From Candidatus Merdisoma merdipullorum (lineage in GTDB: Bacteria > Bacillota > Clostridia > Lachnospirales > Lachnospiraceae): a DNA stretch of 64,000 nucleotides. The stretch is taken from NCBI GenBank assembly GCA_018715645.1, contig DVLE01000084.1, positions 1 to 64,000 of the forward strand, written 5' to 3'. The translations under genes and the position numbers were made by a program. The notes below the pieces were generated by a model that ran no database searches, had not been told where the DNA came from, and worked only from the letters and a program-made list of their open reading frames with translations. Numbering within the stretch: the first letter of the stretch is position 1; every line of letters begins with the position of its first letter. Shown here in pieces: positions 27,816-36,008 of this stretch.

Positions 27816-29345
27816 ATGAAGCTTCTGAAGCTGGCTGACAGGACGGTATCCGTTCTGGGATTGCTGCTGTTTGGAACGCTGACGGGCGTCAGCCTGTTTA
27901 CAACTGTATATTTTCGGACCACCTATGAGGAGGTCCCTTACCAGGCCGGGGATATTTTTCCGATGGTTCTGGCAGTCTGCGCGCTGCTTGTCTGGCTGAT
28001 GTATGGCGTATCCGCCTGGATTTTGAAAAAAGAAGAAGGCCAGGAAAAACGGATTCGGATTCTGTTGGCGGCGGTGCTTCTGTATGCCCTCGCATTTACG
28101 GTCTGGTGGGTTTTCGCCGCGAAGTGTATTCCGGTAGGGGATCAGGCTTCCGTCTGCAAGGCGGCGGAGGGCTTCCAAAACGGAGATTACTCGATGCTGA
28201 CCATGGATTCCTATGAGCGGTATCTGTATATTCATCCTCATCAGCTTGGGCTTACGGCTCTGATTGAGTTTATCTTTGCCGTCTTTGGAAATGGAAATCA
28301 GATAGCCTTTCAGTTGGCCAACTGTCTGGGCGTGCTGGTCTGCCTGTACAGCGGCTATCGGATCACAAGGCTTTTGACCGAGGACAGGAGAGCCTGGATC
28401 TTTTATCTTCTGCTGGCCGCGGCCTACTTTCCTCTGTTTTTCTATGTAACCTTTGTCTATGGAGAGATTCCTTCCCTGGCCTGTTCTCTGGCTGCGGTCT
28501 GGTGCTTCCTGGAATACCGGAAGCATGGAGGAGCGGCTTGGTTCGCGGGCTGCTGTCTTGGCTGCGCGCTGGCCTGCCTGATTCGCAACAACAGCCTGAT
28601 CCTGTTGGTGGCCTTTGTGCTGGTACTGCTTGTATCGGCGGCGGGGGAGAGAAAGCTTCGCCCAGTGGCGGCAGCCGTTCTTCTGGTCGCCGTGTTCTTT
28701 GGCGCCCGCTTCTGTTTGCATACCGTGTATGAGCAGAGATCCGGAGAGAACATCAATACGGGAGCGCCGATGATTCTCTATGTAGCCATGGGAATGCAGG
28801 AGGGAGAAAGCGCTCCCGGCTGGTCCAATGGCTACATCCTCCATAATTACTGGGGAGAATCAGAATTTGACGCTGAGGCGTCCACGGCCATGGCCGTTCA
28901 GGACATAGAGACATCCCTGGAAGAATTTGCGGAAGATCCGCCTTACGCGTTTCGTTTTTATCTGGAAAAGTTTACAAGTCAGTGGAATGATCCCACATAC
29001 CAGTGCTTTGTGATGACGTATACGAACGGTTCCGCGCGCGGTCCCGTGGCGAACAGCATGTACGATGGAAAGCTTCATGCGCTGATGATCTGGTTTATGA
29101 ATGAGTACCAGAGTCTCGTTTTTGCGGGAGCGTTTCTGTGGCTGCTGTTTGGGTTCTGGAAGAAGAAAGGGCTGGAAGCTCAGATACTTCTGATAACGGT
29201 CATCGGAGGCTTTCTGTTTCATATGATCTGGGAGGCAAAGGGACGCTATATTCTTCCCTATTTTGTGATGATGCTCCCGATGGCGGCCGCAGGACTGGCC
29301 GAGCTTTCCCTGCGCGTGCGAAACCTGTTCGCGGCGCGTGCATAA
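27816..29345 (+). CDS. Polytopic membrane protein, glycosyltransferase (GT-C / family 39)-like
   Basis: Multiple TM segments; ATG 27816 preceded by GGAGGAC. Family call is tentative. Confidence 0.6.
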   Translation: MKLLKLADRTVSVLGLLLFGTLTGVSLFTTVYFRTTYEEVPYQAGDIFPMVLAVCALLVWLMYGVSAWILKKEEGQEKRIRILLAAVLLYALAFTVWWVFAAKCIPVGDQASVCKAAEGFQNGDYSMLTMDSYERYLYIHPHQLGLTALIEFIFAVFGNGNQIAFQLANCLGVLVCLYSGYRITRLLTEDRRAWIFYLLLAAAYFPLFFYVTFVYGEIPSLACSLAAVWCFLEYRKHGGAAWFAGCCLGCALACLIRNNSLILLVAFVLVLLVSAAGERKLRPVAAAVLLVAVFFGARFCLHTVYEQRSGENINTGAPMILYVAMGMQEGESAPGWSNGYILHNYWGESEFDAEASTAMAVQDIETSLEEFAEDPPYAFRFYLEKFTSQWNDPTYQCFVMTYTNGSARGPVANSMYDGKLHALMIWFMNEYQSLVFAGAFLWLLFGFWKKKGLEAQILLITVIGGFLFHMIWEAKGRYILPYFVMMLPMAAAGLAELSLRVRNLFAARA

Positions 29346-29398
29346 GTCATTTTAAATTACACATAATAGTTTCAACACTATTTATGGAGGTAATGAAA

Positions 29399-29767
29399 AT
29401 GACAAGATTGGACTGCACCGTGACAAGCTGCCTGTACAATAAGGAACACTGCTGCTGCAAGGACAATATCGAGGTGGGAGGCGTATCGGGCGGATTCAGG
29501 AACAGCGCGCAGGAGGCGCCTTCCGGGGAAAATCACGCCCGCCATTCCAGGGATACCTGCTGCGTCAGCTTTCGGGAACGGGGAGAGGGCGGCGTGCGAA
29601 GCTCCGTAGACATCCCTACAAAGAATACGGACGTGGCCTGCCGCGTGATGGAATGCACCTTCAACGCAGGCTGCCACTGCCAGGCAAAGCATATTGGCAT
29701 CGCGGGAGGAGCAGCCTGCGACTGTGATGATACGGAGTGTACTACATTCCGGTGTAAGTGCGACTGA
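29399..29767 (+). CDS. DUF1540-type cysteine-rich protein (two cysteine clusters)
   Basis: ATG 29399 with GGAGG 8 nt upstream; MTRLDCTVTSCLYNKEHCCCKDNI…CRVMECTFNAGCHCQAKHIGI…CDCDDTECTTFRCKCD. ORF track start is too far upstream. Confidence 0.85.
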   Translation: MTRLDCTVTSCLYNKEHCCCKDNIEVGGVSGGFRNSAQEAPSGENHARHSRDTCCVSFRERGEGGVRSSVDIPTKNTDVACRVMECTFNAGCHCQAKHIGIAGGAACDCDDTECTTFRCKCD

Positions 29768-29771
29768 GAGC

Positions 29772-30146
29772 CTAGGATACCATTCCTCCCAGGGTGCCGC
29801 CCGCCATACAGAGAATCAGCGTGGTGACAAAGTTTGAGGAGGTTCCGGAAAAGCCCTGGCCTACAGCCAGAGAGATGATGGCCAGCACGGCGAAATAGAG
29901 CAGGCCAAAGGCCCCGCCCCAGATAAATTTTCTGGTTTTCATCATCTTCCCTTCCAGAAAACCGCCGAGAAAGCAGGCGATGACATAGATAGCGATGATG
30001 CCGACATTCACGATGGATTCCGCAAGCTGCAGCTTATACAGCAGAAAGGCAAGCAGAAGGAGCAGAAGCCCTGTGACGATATAAGCGGCAAGCAATGCTT
30101 TGACCATCCGCACGGCGGCGTCCTGACAGGCTTTTCCTTTTTCCAT
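29772..30146 (-). CDS. TIGR04086-family small membrane protein
   Basis: 124 aa with about 4 TM segments; small membrane protein next to a SCIFF locus, as remembered for TIGR04086. Confidence 0.7.
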   Translation of the reverse strand: MEKGKACQDAAVRMVKALLAAYIVTGLLLLLLAFLLYKLQLAESIVNVGIIAIYVIACFLGGFLEGKMMKTRKFIWGGAFGLLYFAVLAIISLAVGQGFSGTSSNFVTTLILCMAGGTLGGMVS

Positions 30147-30262
30147 AACGATTCCTCCCGGATCTCAATCTGATTATGATGCAGTGACGATGCTGATAGT
30201 TACTGTTCACTCTACTATATGAAGACGTACGGAAAAAAATACTTTTAAATCCGACCTTGGTA

Positions 30263-30271
30263 TGGTATAAT
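30263..30271 (+). promoter_or_regulatory. Extended -10 promoter for SCIFF precursor gene
   Basis: TGGTATAAT (TGn + TATAAT) about 47 nt upstream of the scfA ATG. Confidence 0.5.
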
Positions 30272-30317
30272 ACCGACAGACGTACGAAACTCGGTTAGAT
30301 TAAGGAGGGAAGTTATA

Positions 30318-30461
30318 ATGAAGCACATCAAGACATTGAACACACAGATTCTGCAGAACACTGTGAAGAAGGGCGGATGTGGAGAGTGCCAGACATCTTG
30401 CCAGTCTGCATGCAAGACATCCTGTACCGTTGGTAATCAGACGTGTGAGCAGCACAAATAA
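30318..30461 (+). CDS. scfA: SCIFF (six cysteines in forty-five residues) ranthipeptide precursor
   Basis: MKHIKTLNTQILQNTVKKGGCGECQTSCQSACKTSCTVGNQTCEQHK* (47 aa, 6 Cys), TAAGGAGGG ribosome-binding site, directly upstream of a radical SAM/SPASM maturase. Below the ORF-track size cutoff. Confidence 0.95.
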   Translation: MKHIKTLNTQILQNTVKKGGCGECQTSCQSACKTSCTVGNQTCEQHK

Positions 30462-30471
30462 AAGTCAATCT

Positions 30472-30500
30472 GCCGGAGCCGGGAGGAGCCTGGCTCCGGC
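30472..30500 (+). terminator. Hairpin immediately downstream of scfA (terminator or mRNA 3' stabiliser)
   Basis: gccggagcc (30472-30480) / ggctccggc (30492-30500) 9-bp stem; following T-run is weak. Confidence 0.55.
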
Positions 30501-30507
30501 TTACTGC

Positions 30508-30584
30508 TTTTATTTCATAGGAAAGACCGTGTTACGTTAATGTGTGAAAGCAAAGTAGAAAAAGGTCTTTCCTATGAAATAAAA
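30508..30584. repeat. 21-bp perfect inverted repeat
   Basis: ttttatttcataggaaagacc (30508-30528) and ggtctttcctatgaaataaaa (30564-30584), 35-nt spacer. Confidence 0.9.
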
Positions 30585-30652
30585 TGCACTTCGTGCAAGG
30601 ATGCGCAGCTCGCGGAGAGGAAATTGCTGCTTTGCAGCCCGCTCGCGCGCGG

Positions 30653-30680
30653 AGAATTTCGCGAGCGAAATTCTTTTTTA
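30653..30680 (+). terminator. Terminator-like hairpin between scfA and scfB
   Basis: agaatttcg-cgag-cgaaattct followed by tttttt. Confidence 0.65.
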
Positions 30681-30705
30681 TGGGAAATATATGCGCGATG
30701 CACAG

Positions 30706-30748
30706 GGATGTCTCAAGAGCCGTCGGATGGGCGGTTTTTGAGACATCC
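30706..30748. repeat. 11-bp inverted repeat upstream of scfB
   Basis: ggatgtctcaa (30706-30716) / ttgagacatcc (30738-30748). Confidence 0.8.
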
Positions 30749-30786
30749 TTGTTCTGCGCGGTTTTACATAGTAAGGAGCTTTAGAT

Positions 30787-32148
30787 ATGATTCATCGCTA
30801 TTATAATAACGGTTATTATATTGTACTGGACGTGAACAGCGGAGCTGTTCATGTGGTGGACGAGGCGGCTTATGAGGTGATTGGCCTCTATGAGAACTGT
30901 ACGCCGGAAGAAATTGTGGAGCGCTTAAAGGACAGGTGGCCGGAAGATGAGCTTCGGGAGATCCTGGAGGATGTGGAAACTTTAAAACAGCAGGGAACAC
31001 TGTTTACGGAAGATACCTACAAGGACAGAGTGATTGATTTCAAAAAGCGTTCTACGGTCGTCAAGGCTTTGTGCCTGCATATCGCGCACGACTGCAACCT
31101 GGCCTGCCGCTACTGTTTTGCGGAGGAGGGCGAGTACCACGGGCGCCGGGCGCTGATGAGCTATGAGGTAGGCCGTCAGGCTCTCGATTTCCTGATTGCC
31201 AATTCAGGAAACCGTAAGAACCTGGAAGTAGACTTTTTCGGCGGAGAGCCTCTGATGAACTGGCAGGTAGTAAAGGACCTGGTAGCTTATGGACGTGAGC
31301 AGGAAAAAATTCACGACAAGAAGTTTCGCTTTACGCTGACTACTAACGGCATTCTTCTGAATGACGAGGTGCAGGAATTCGTCAACCGGGAGATGAGCAA
31401 CGTAGTCTTGAGTATTGACGGACGCAAAGAAGTCAACGACAAGATGCGTCCCTTTCGGAATGGACGTGGAAGCTATGATCTGATTGTGCCGAAGTTTCAG
31501 AAGCTGGCGGAAAGCAGGAATCAGAACAATTACTATGTGCGCGGAACCTTTACCCGCAATAATCTGGATTTTTCCGAGGATGTCCTTCATCTGGCGGACC
31601 TGGGCTTCAAGCAGATCTCAGTGGAGCCTGTGGTGGCTGCTCCTGAGGAGCCATACGCCCTGCGCGAGGAAGACATTCCGGTTCTCTGCGAGCAGTATGA
31701 CAGGCTGGCCGCCGAGATGGTTCGCCGCCATGGAAAGGAAAATGATTTTAACTTTTTCCACTTTATGATTGATCTGACCGGAGGTCCCTGCGTCTACAAG
31801 CGGCTGTCGGGCTGCGGATCAGGAACCGAGTATCTGGCAGTGACGCCCTGGGGAGATCTCTACCCCTGTCATCAGTTTGTGGGAAATGAAAAGTTTTTAA
31901 TGGGAAATGTCTTTGAGGGCGTGACCAACACGGAGCTTCGGGACGAGTTTAAGTGCTGCAATGTATACGCGAAGGAAAAATGTCAGAAGTGCTTTGCGAA
32001 GTTCTACTGCAGCGGCGGCTGCGCGGCCAACTCCTACAATTTCCACGGTTCCATCAACGATGCCTATGACATCGGCTGCGAGCTTCAGAAAAAGCGTGTG
32101 GAGTGCGCGATCATGATTAAGGCTGCCACGGCAGAGGCGCAGGAATAG
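30787..32148 (+). CDS. scfB: SCIFF maturase: radical SAM/SPASM thioether-forming peptide maturase
   Basis: N-terminal RRE-like region, HIAHDCNLACRYCFAEEG (CxxxCxxC), FFGGEPLMN, SPASM cysteines (CCNVYAKEKCQKCFAKFYCSGGCAANSY). Confidence 0.95.
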   Translation: MIHRYYNNGYYIVLDVNSGAVHVVDEAAYEVIGLYENCTPEEIVERLKDRWPEDELREILEDVETLKQQGTLFTEDTYKDRVIDFKKRSTVVKALCLHIAHDCNLACRYCFAEEGEYHGRRALMSYEVGRQALDFLIANSGNRKNLEVDFFGGEPLMNWQVVKDLVAYGREQEKIHDKKFRFTLTTNGILLNDEVQEFVNREMSNVVLSIDGRKEVNDKMRPFRNGRGSYDLIVPKFQKLAESRNQNNYYVRGTFTRNNLDFSEDVLHLADLGFKQISVEPVVAAPEEPYALREEDIPVLCEQYDRLAAEMVRRHGKENDFNFFHFMIDLTGGPCVYKRLSGCGSGTEYLAVTPWGDLYPCHQFVGNEKFLMGNVFEGVTNTELRDEFKCCNVYAKEKCQKCFAKFYCSGGCAANSYNFHGSINDAYDIGCELQKKRVECAIMIKAATAEAQE

Positions 32149-32153
32149 TATTT

Positions 32154-33872
32154 ATGAAAGAAAAATGGGTGGAAGCGCCAAAGATTCAGGGAAATCAGGA
32201 GCTGGCGCAGAAATTTTCGGTAAGTCCCATGGCCATGAGGCTGATACGCAGCCGCGCGGGAGAAAGCGAGGAAGAAGTACGGGAGTATCTTTGCGGAAGC
32301 ATAGAAGAACTTTCCGACGCCTGCCAGATGAAGGGAATGAGGGAGGCCGTCTCGCTTCTGCGGGAAAAGATCCGGGAAGGAGCCCGTATACGGATTATCG
32401 GGGATTACGACATTGATGGAGTCAACGCTACGCACATTCTGATAACGGCGCTCAGGCGAGCAGGGGCCGATGCGGATACGGTGATTCCGGATCGGCTCAA
32501 AGATGGATACGGAATCAATGAACACCTGATCGGAAATGCAAAGGAGGCAGGCATCGATACGATCGTCACCTGCGACAACGGCATCGCGGCGGCTCAGGAG
32601 ATCGCCTATGCGAAAGGGCTGGGCATGACTGTAATCGTCACCGATCATCATGATATACCCTACCGGGAGGAAGCGGATGGAAGCCGCACGACGATTCTTC
32701 CTCCGGCGGATGTGATCGTGAATCCGAAGCAGGCGGACTGTCCCTATCCGTTTAAAAAGCTCTGCGGGGCTGCGGTGGCCTGGCGTCTGGCCGAGGCCCT
32801 TTACCGGGAGGAGGGAATCCCGCGGGAAGAATTCCTCGATCTGGCAGAGTTCGCGGCGGTGGCTACGATAGGAGACATCGTAGACTTGACGGGAGAGAAC
32901 CGGATTATTGCAAAATACGGAATGAAACGGCTGGAACAGACAAAAAATCCTGGATACCGGGCTTTGCTGGCCGTGAATGGTCTTCTGGACAAAAAACTTA
33001 CCGCTTATCACATCAGTTTCGTCATCGGTCCCTGTATCAATGCCAGCGGACGCCTGGACACAGCCAGACGGGCCTTGCGGCTTCTGGGCGCGGAGACGGA
33101 GGCAGAAGCGGAAGAACTGGCCGGAGACCTTAAGGCATTGAATGACAGCCGCAAGGACCTGACGGTGAAAGGGACGGAAAAGGCCATTCAGTTAATTGAA
33201 ACTACGGATTTAAAGCAGGACCGGGTACTGGTTGTCTACCTTCCGGACTGCCATGAAAGTCTTGCGGGAATCATTGCCGGGCGTATCCGGGAACGGTATT
33301 TCAGGCCCTGCTTTGTGCTGACGGATGGAGAGGAAGGCGTCAAGGGTTCCGGGCGTTCCATTCCGGGCTACCATATGTTTGAGGAGATGACGCGTATCCG
33401 GGAGCTGTTCACGAAATTCGGCGGTCATCCGATGGCGGCGGGCTGTTCCCTGAAGCCGGAAAATGTGGAGCCGTTCCGGAAAGCTATCAATGAAAACTGC
33501 CGTTTAAGCGCCGAAGATCTTCTGCCGATGATCAGCTATGACGCAGTTTTGCCGATCTGTTACGCGGGGGAGCAGATCATCCGGGAGTTGGAGCTTCTGG
33601 AACCCTTCGGCAAGGGAAACGAAAAGCCCCTGTTTGCTGCGGCGGATCTGAGCGTGAAAAGCGCCCGCATCATCGGGAAAAACCAAAATGTGCTGAAGAC
33701 GGTCCTGGAAGGACCGGATGGGACAAGGCTTGACGCCATAAGCTTCGGAGATGTGCAGGGGAATCTGGAATATATTGAAGCAAAAGAAAAAATCTGCATC
33801 CTCTATTACCCTGAGATAAACGAATATCAGGGAAGACGAAGCGTACAGCTTGTGGTGGAGAGTTTTCGGTAA
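32154..33872 (+). CDS. recJ: Single-stranded-DNA-specific exonuclease RecJ
   Basis: GDYDIDGVNATHI, VTDHHD, DHH/DHHA1 organisation (GGHPMAAG). Confidence 0.93.
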   Translation: MKEKWVEAPKIQGNQELAQKFSVSPMAMRLIRSRAGESEEEVREYLCGSIEELSDACQMKGMREAVSLLREKIREGARIRIIGDYDIDGVNATHILITALRRAGADADTVIPDRLKDGYGINEHLIGNAKEAGIDTIVTCDNGIAAAQEIAYAKGLGMTVIVTDHHDIPYREEADGSRTTILPPADVIVNPKQADCPYPFKKLCGAAVAWRLAEALYREEGIPREEFLDLAEFAAVATIGDIVDLTGENRIIAKYGMKRLEQTKNPGYRALLAVNGLLDKKLTAYHISFVIGPCINASGRLDTARRALRLLGAETEAEAEELAGDLKALNDSRKDLTVKGTEKAIQLIETTDLKQDRVLVVYLPDCHESLAGIIAGRIRERYFRPCFVLTDGEEGVKGSGRSIPGYHMFEEMTRIRELFTKFGGHPMAAGCSLKPENVEPFRKAINENCRLSAEDLLPMISYDAVLPICYAGEQIIRELELLEPFGKGNEKPLFAAADLSVKSARIIGKNQNVLKTVLEGPDGTRLDAISFGDVQGNLEYIEAKEKICILYYPEINEYQGRRSVQLVVESFR

Positions 33873-33877
33873 AATAT

Positions 33878-33920
33878 AAGAGGTGGTTCTGGGGAGGTTC
33901 CTCAGAGCTGCCTCTTTTTA
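33878..33920 (+). terminator. Rho-independent terminator after recJ
   Basis: aagaggtggttct…agagctgcctctt (13 bp allowing GU) followed by tttta. Confidence 0.7.
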
Positions 33921-33976
33921 TCCATAATTGACAAGGGCATACTCAGTCAGAGTGGCTTTTGCCTGACCTATAGCGG

Positions 33977-34771
33977 TTAAAGCAAATACCTGGACACAAG
34001 TCTTTTTATCAGTCTGGTGTCCAGAATGGTTTTTTCTGTTTCAAAGGTCAGGATCAGCCGCTCTCCGGGAAAAATGCCGTTATCTTCATAGGCCAGAATT
34101 TTTTTGACTGCATTCTGCGCATAGCCGGGATCGTCCATTCTGCCGTCATGCTCCCAGTAAATCTCGGATCCAGACTTTTTTGACAGAAAAGTAAAATCAG
34201 GATGGACTGTCCCGAAGCCCTTCAGATGCAAGGGACGCTCGTATTTATAGGGAATCCCGTTCTGATGAAAATAATCTGCTAATATCTTTTCGGATTTTGA
34301 ACGAACTCTCTCCCCTCTTTCAGTCAAAATAACGGGAATATCTTCCCGAAATTCCTTTTGGATATAATCCTTTTCTTCCCATGCGGCCAATCGCTGAGCC
34401 CAGGTTGGCTCCGCCGGCTGAATCAGCTTTTGTTTTTCGGGGTTCTCTTTCAGGTAAATTTGTTCCAGCTCCTCGTCTTCATATTCTCTTGTGAGTATCC
34501 GAAGCTGTGAGAGTCTTCTCTGAACAAGCTTTAAGACTTTTTCGTCATAGGATTTTTGAGCAAGTTCACGAATCAGCCCTTCTTTGTTTTTGGGAATATA
34601 GGTTCCATTCCTTCGTCCGCCCGGCGTGCAATGATAATATTGAGTCCATTTTCCGCTGGAAGATATACGCAGCCTACCCTGCGGGACATCTTTTAATTGT
34701 TCGGTTGTCTTTTGAAGTATATGCTCTAGTCTGGCCTGCTCCTGGAGCAGCATTTCTTTTAATGTTGTCAT
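33977..34771 (-). CDS. Hypothetical protein with PD-(D/E)XK nuclease-like C-terminal domain
   Basis: RSKSEKILADYFHQNGIPYKYERPL…HPDFTFL…EIYWEHDG; ATG at 34771 with AGGAGG (cctcct on + strand). Confidence 0.65.
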   Translation of the reverse strand: MTTLKEMLLQEQARLEHILQKTTEQLKDVPQGRLRISSSGKWTQYYHCTPGGRRNGTYIPKNKEGLIRELAQKSYDEKVLKLVQRRLSQLRILTREYEDEELEQIYLKENPEKQKLIQPAEPTWAQRLAAWEEKDYIQKEFREDIPVILTERGERVRSKSEKILADYFHQNGIPYKYERPLHLKGFGTVHPDFTFLSKKSGSEIYWEHDGRMDDPGYAQNAVKKILAYEDNGIFPGERLILTFETEKTILDTRLIKRLVSRYLL

Positions 34772-34814
34772 ATAATACCTCCTTTTTAACAAGAATTGTT
34801 GAATTTCCAGTCTC

Positions 34815-35017
34815 CTACGGATACAAATCCGAAATTCGGTCTAAACATCCGTAGAAAATCGTCGGAGTCTACGGATGCAAATCCGGGCATCCAGTGGAAA
34901 CATCGGTAGGAAATCGCCGGAATCTACGGATGCAAATCCGGAAACCTGACAAATCATCTGTAGAGAACCGCCAGAATCTACGGATACAGATTTGGAATCT
35001 CGTCGAACTATCCGTAG
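34815..35017 (+). repeat. Tandem palindromic repeat array A: 4 units, 54-55 nt period
   Basis: CTACGGAT at 34815, 34869, 34924, 34978, each closed by ATCCGTAG or a near variant. Confidence 0.92.
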
Positions 35018-35281
35018 AACCTGTTTTTTGTGTTGTATAAGTGGAATACTGGCTGCTGAAGGTAGGAGACAGCCGCAGATTTGTTTGAAAGTCCCTGGAA
35101 ATGGATGCTTCCGGACTGAAAAAAAGTTGACATAATTTATTATACGTCACTTTTCCGAGAAAGTCCATCGCTATTCGATTCGACGCAGCAGGAGTGACGT
35201 CGGAGAGAGACGATGGGGTTGGCCGCAGACTGGATCGCTTGGACTGTTGTCCTTCGCCCGCCCCGTGTTTTACGCAAAATC

Positions 35282-35310
35282 TTGTCAAATACGCCCTTTC
35301 ATGCTATAAT
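35282..35310 (+). promoter_or_regulatory. Sigma-A type promoter for apt
   Basis: TTGTCA (35282-35287), 17-nt spacer, TATAAT (35305-35310) with TGC extended -10. Confidence 0.75.
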
Positions 35311-35399
35311 GTGCGCGTATGCAATGAGCCGTGCGGGGGCGTGACGGCTTATTTGGCGGGGAAAAGTTACAAAACCTTAGAAAAGGGGAATGATAGATG

Positions 35400-35924
35400 A
35401 TGAAGAAGCTTGAAGATTATGTAAGAAGCATCCCGGATTTTCCGGAGGAAGGAATCATTTTCAGAGACATCACCTCAGTGCTGCAGGACGCAGACGGTCT
35501 GCAGCTTGCGATTGATTCCATGCAGGATTTGCTGAAAGACGTGGATTTTGACGTGGTGGTGGGTACGGAGTCCAGAGGTTTTGTTCTGGGAACCCCGATT
35601 GCCTACAATCTGCATAAGCCCTTTGTGCTGGTGCGTAAGCAGGGAAAGCTGCCCTGCGAGACCGTGTCGAAGGAGTATGATCTTGAGTACGGCAGCGCCG
35701 TAATTGAGATGCACAAGGATTCCATCAAGCCGGGACAGAAGGTTGTGCTGGTGGACGATCTGATCGCGACGGGAGGAACGATTCAGGCAGCAGCGGAGCT
35801 GGTGGAGGAGCTTGGCGGAGAAGTGGTAAAGATTATTTTCCTGATGGAGCTGGCAGGGCTGAAGGGGCGGGAGCGTCTGAAAAAGTACGACGTGGCCTCT
35901 GTGATCTGCTATGAGGGAAAATAG
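35400..35924 (+). CDS. apt: Adenine phosphoribosyltransferase
   Basis: IPDFPEEGIIFRDIT, VLVDDLIATGGT. Start could be 35397 or 35400. Confidence 0.95.
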   Translation: MKKLEDYVRSIPDFPEEGIIFRDITSVLQDADGLQLAIDSMQDLLKDVDFDVVVGTESRGFVLGTPIAYNLHKPFVLVRKQGKLPCETVSKEYDLEYGSAVIEMHKDSIKPGQKVVLVDDLIATGGTIQAAAELVEELGGEVVKIIFLMELAGLKGRERLKKYDVASVICYEGK

Positions 35925-36008
35925 ACGATAGAGAGATTTACGTATGCGGCGCTTTGCGGACAGAGGGGAACGAAAAGCCGACGATGAAGCAAAAGGCAGG
36001 TGTTGACA

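Noticed and set aside
30540-30806. 88-aa ORF between scfA and scfB with some Cys residues (KCTSCKDAQLAERK…)
   Set aside because: It reads through an inverted repeat, a terminator-like hairpin and the scfB start region; no RBS. Better explained as non-coding repeat DNA than as a second peptide precursor.
34869-35288. Minus-strand 139-aa ORF across repeat array A
   Set aside because: The C-terminal part is repeat translation (RICIRRF…ST) and it overlaps the array and the upstream apt region; no coding evidence.
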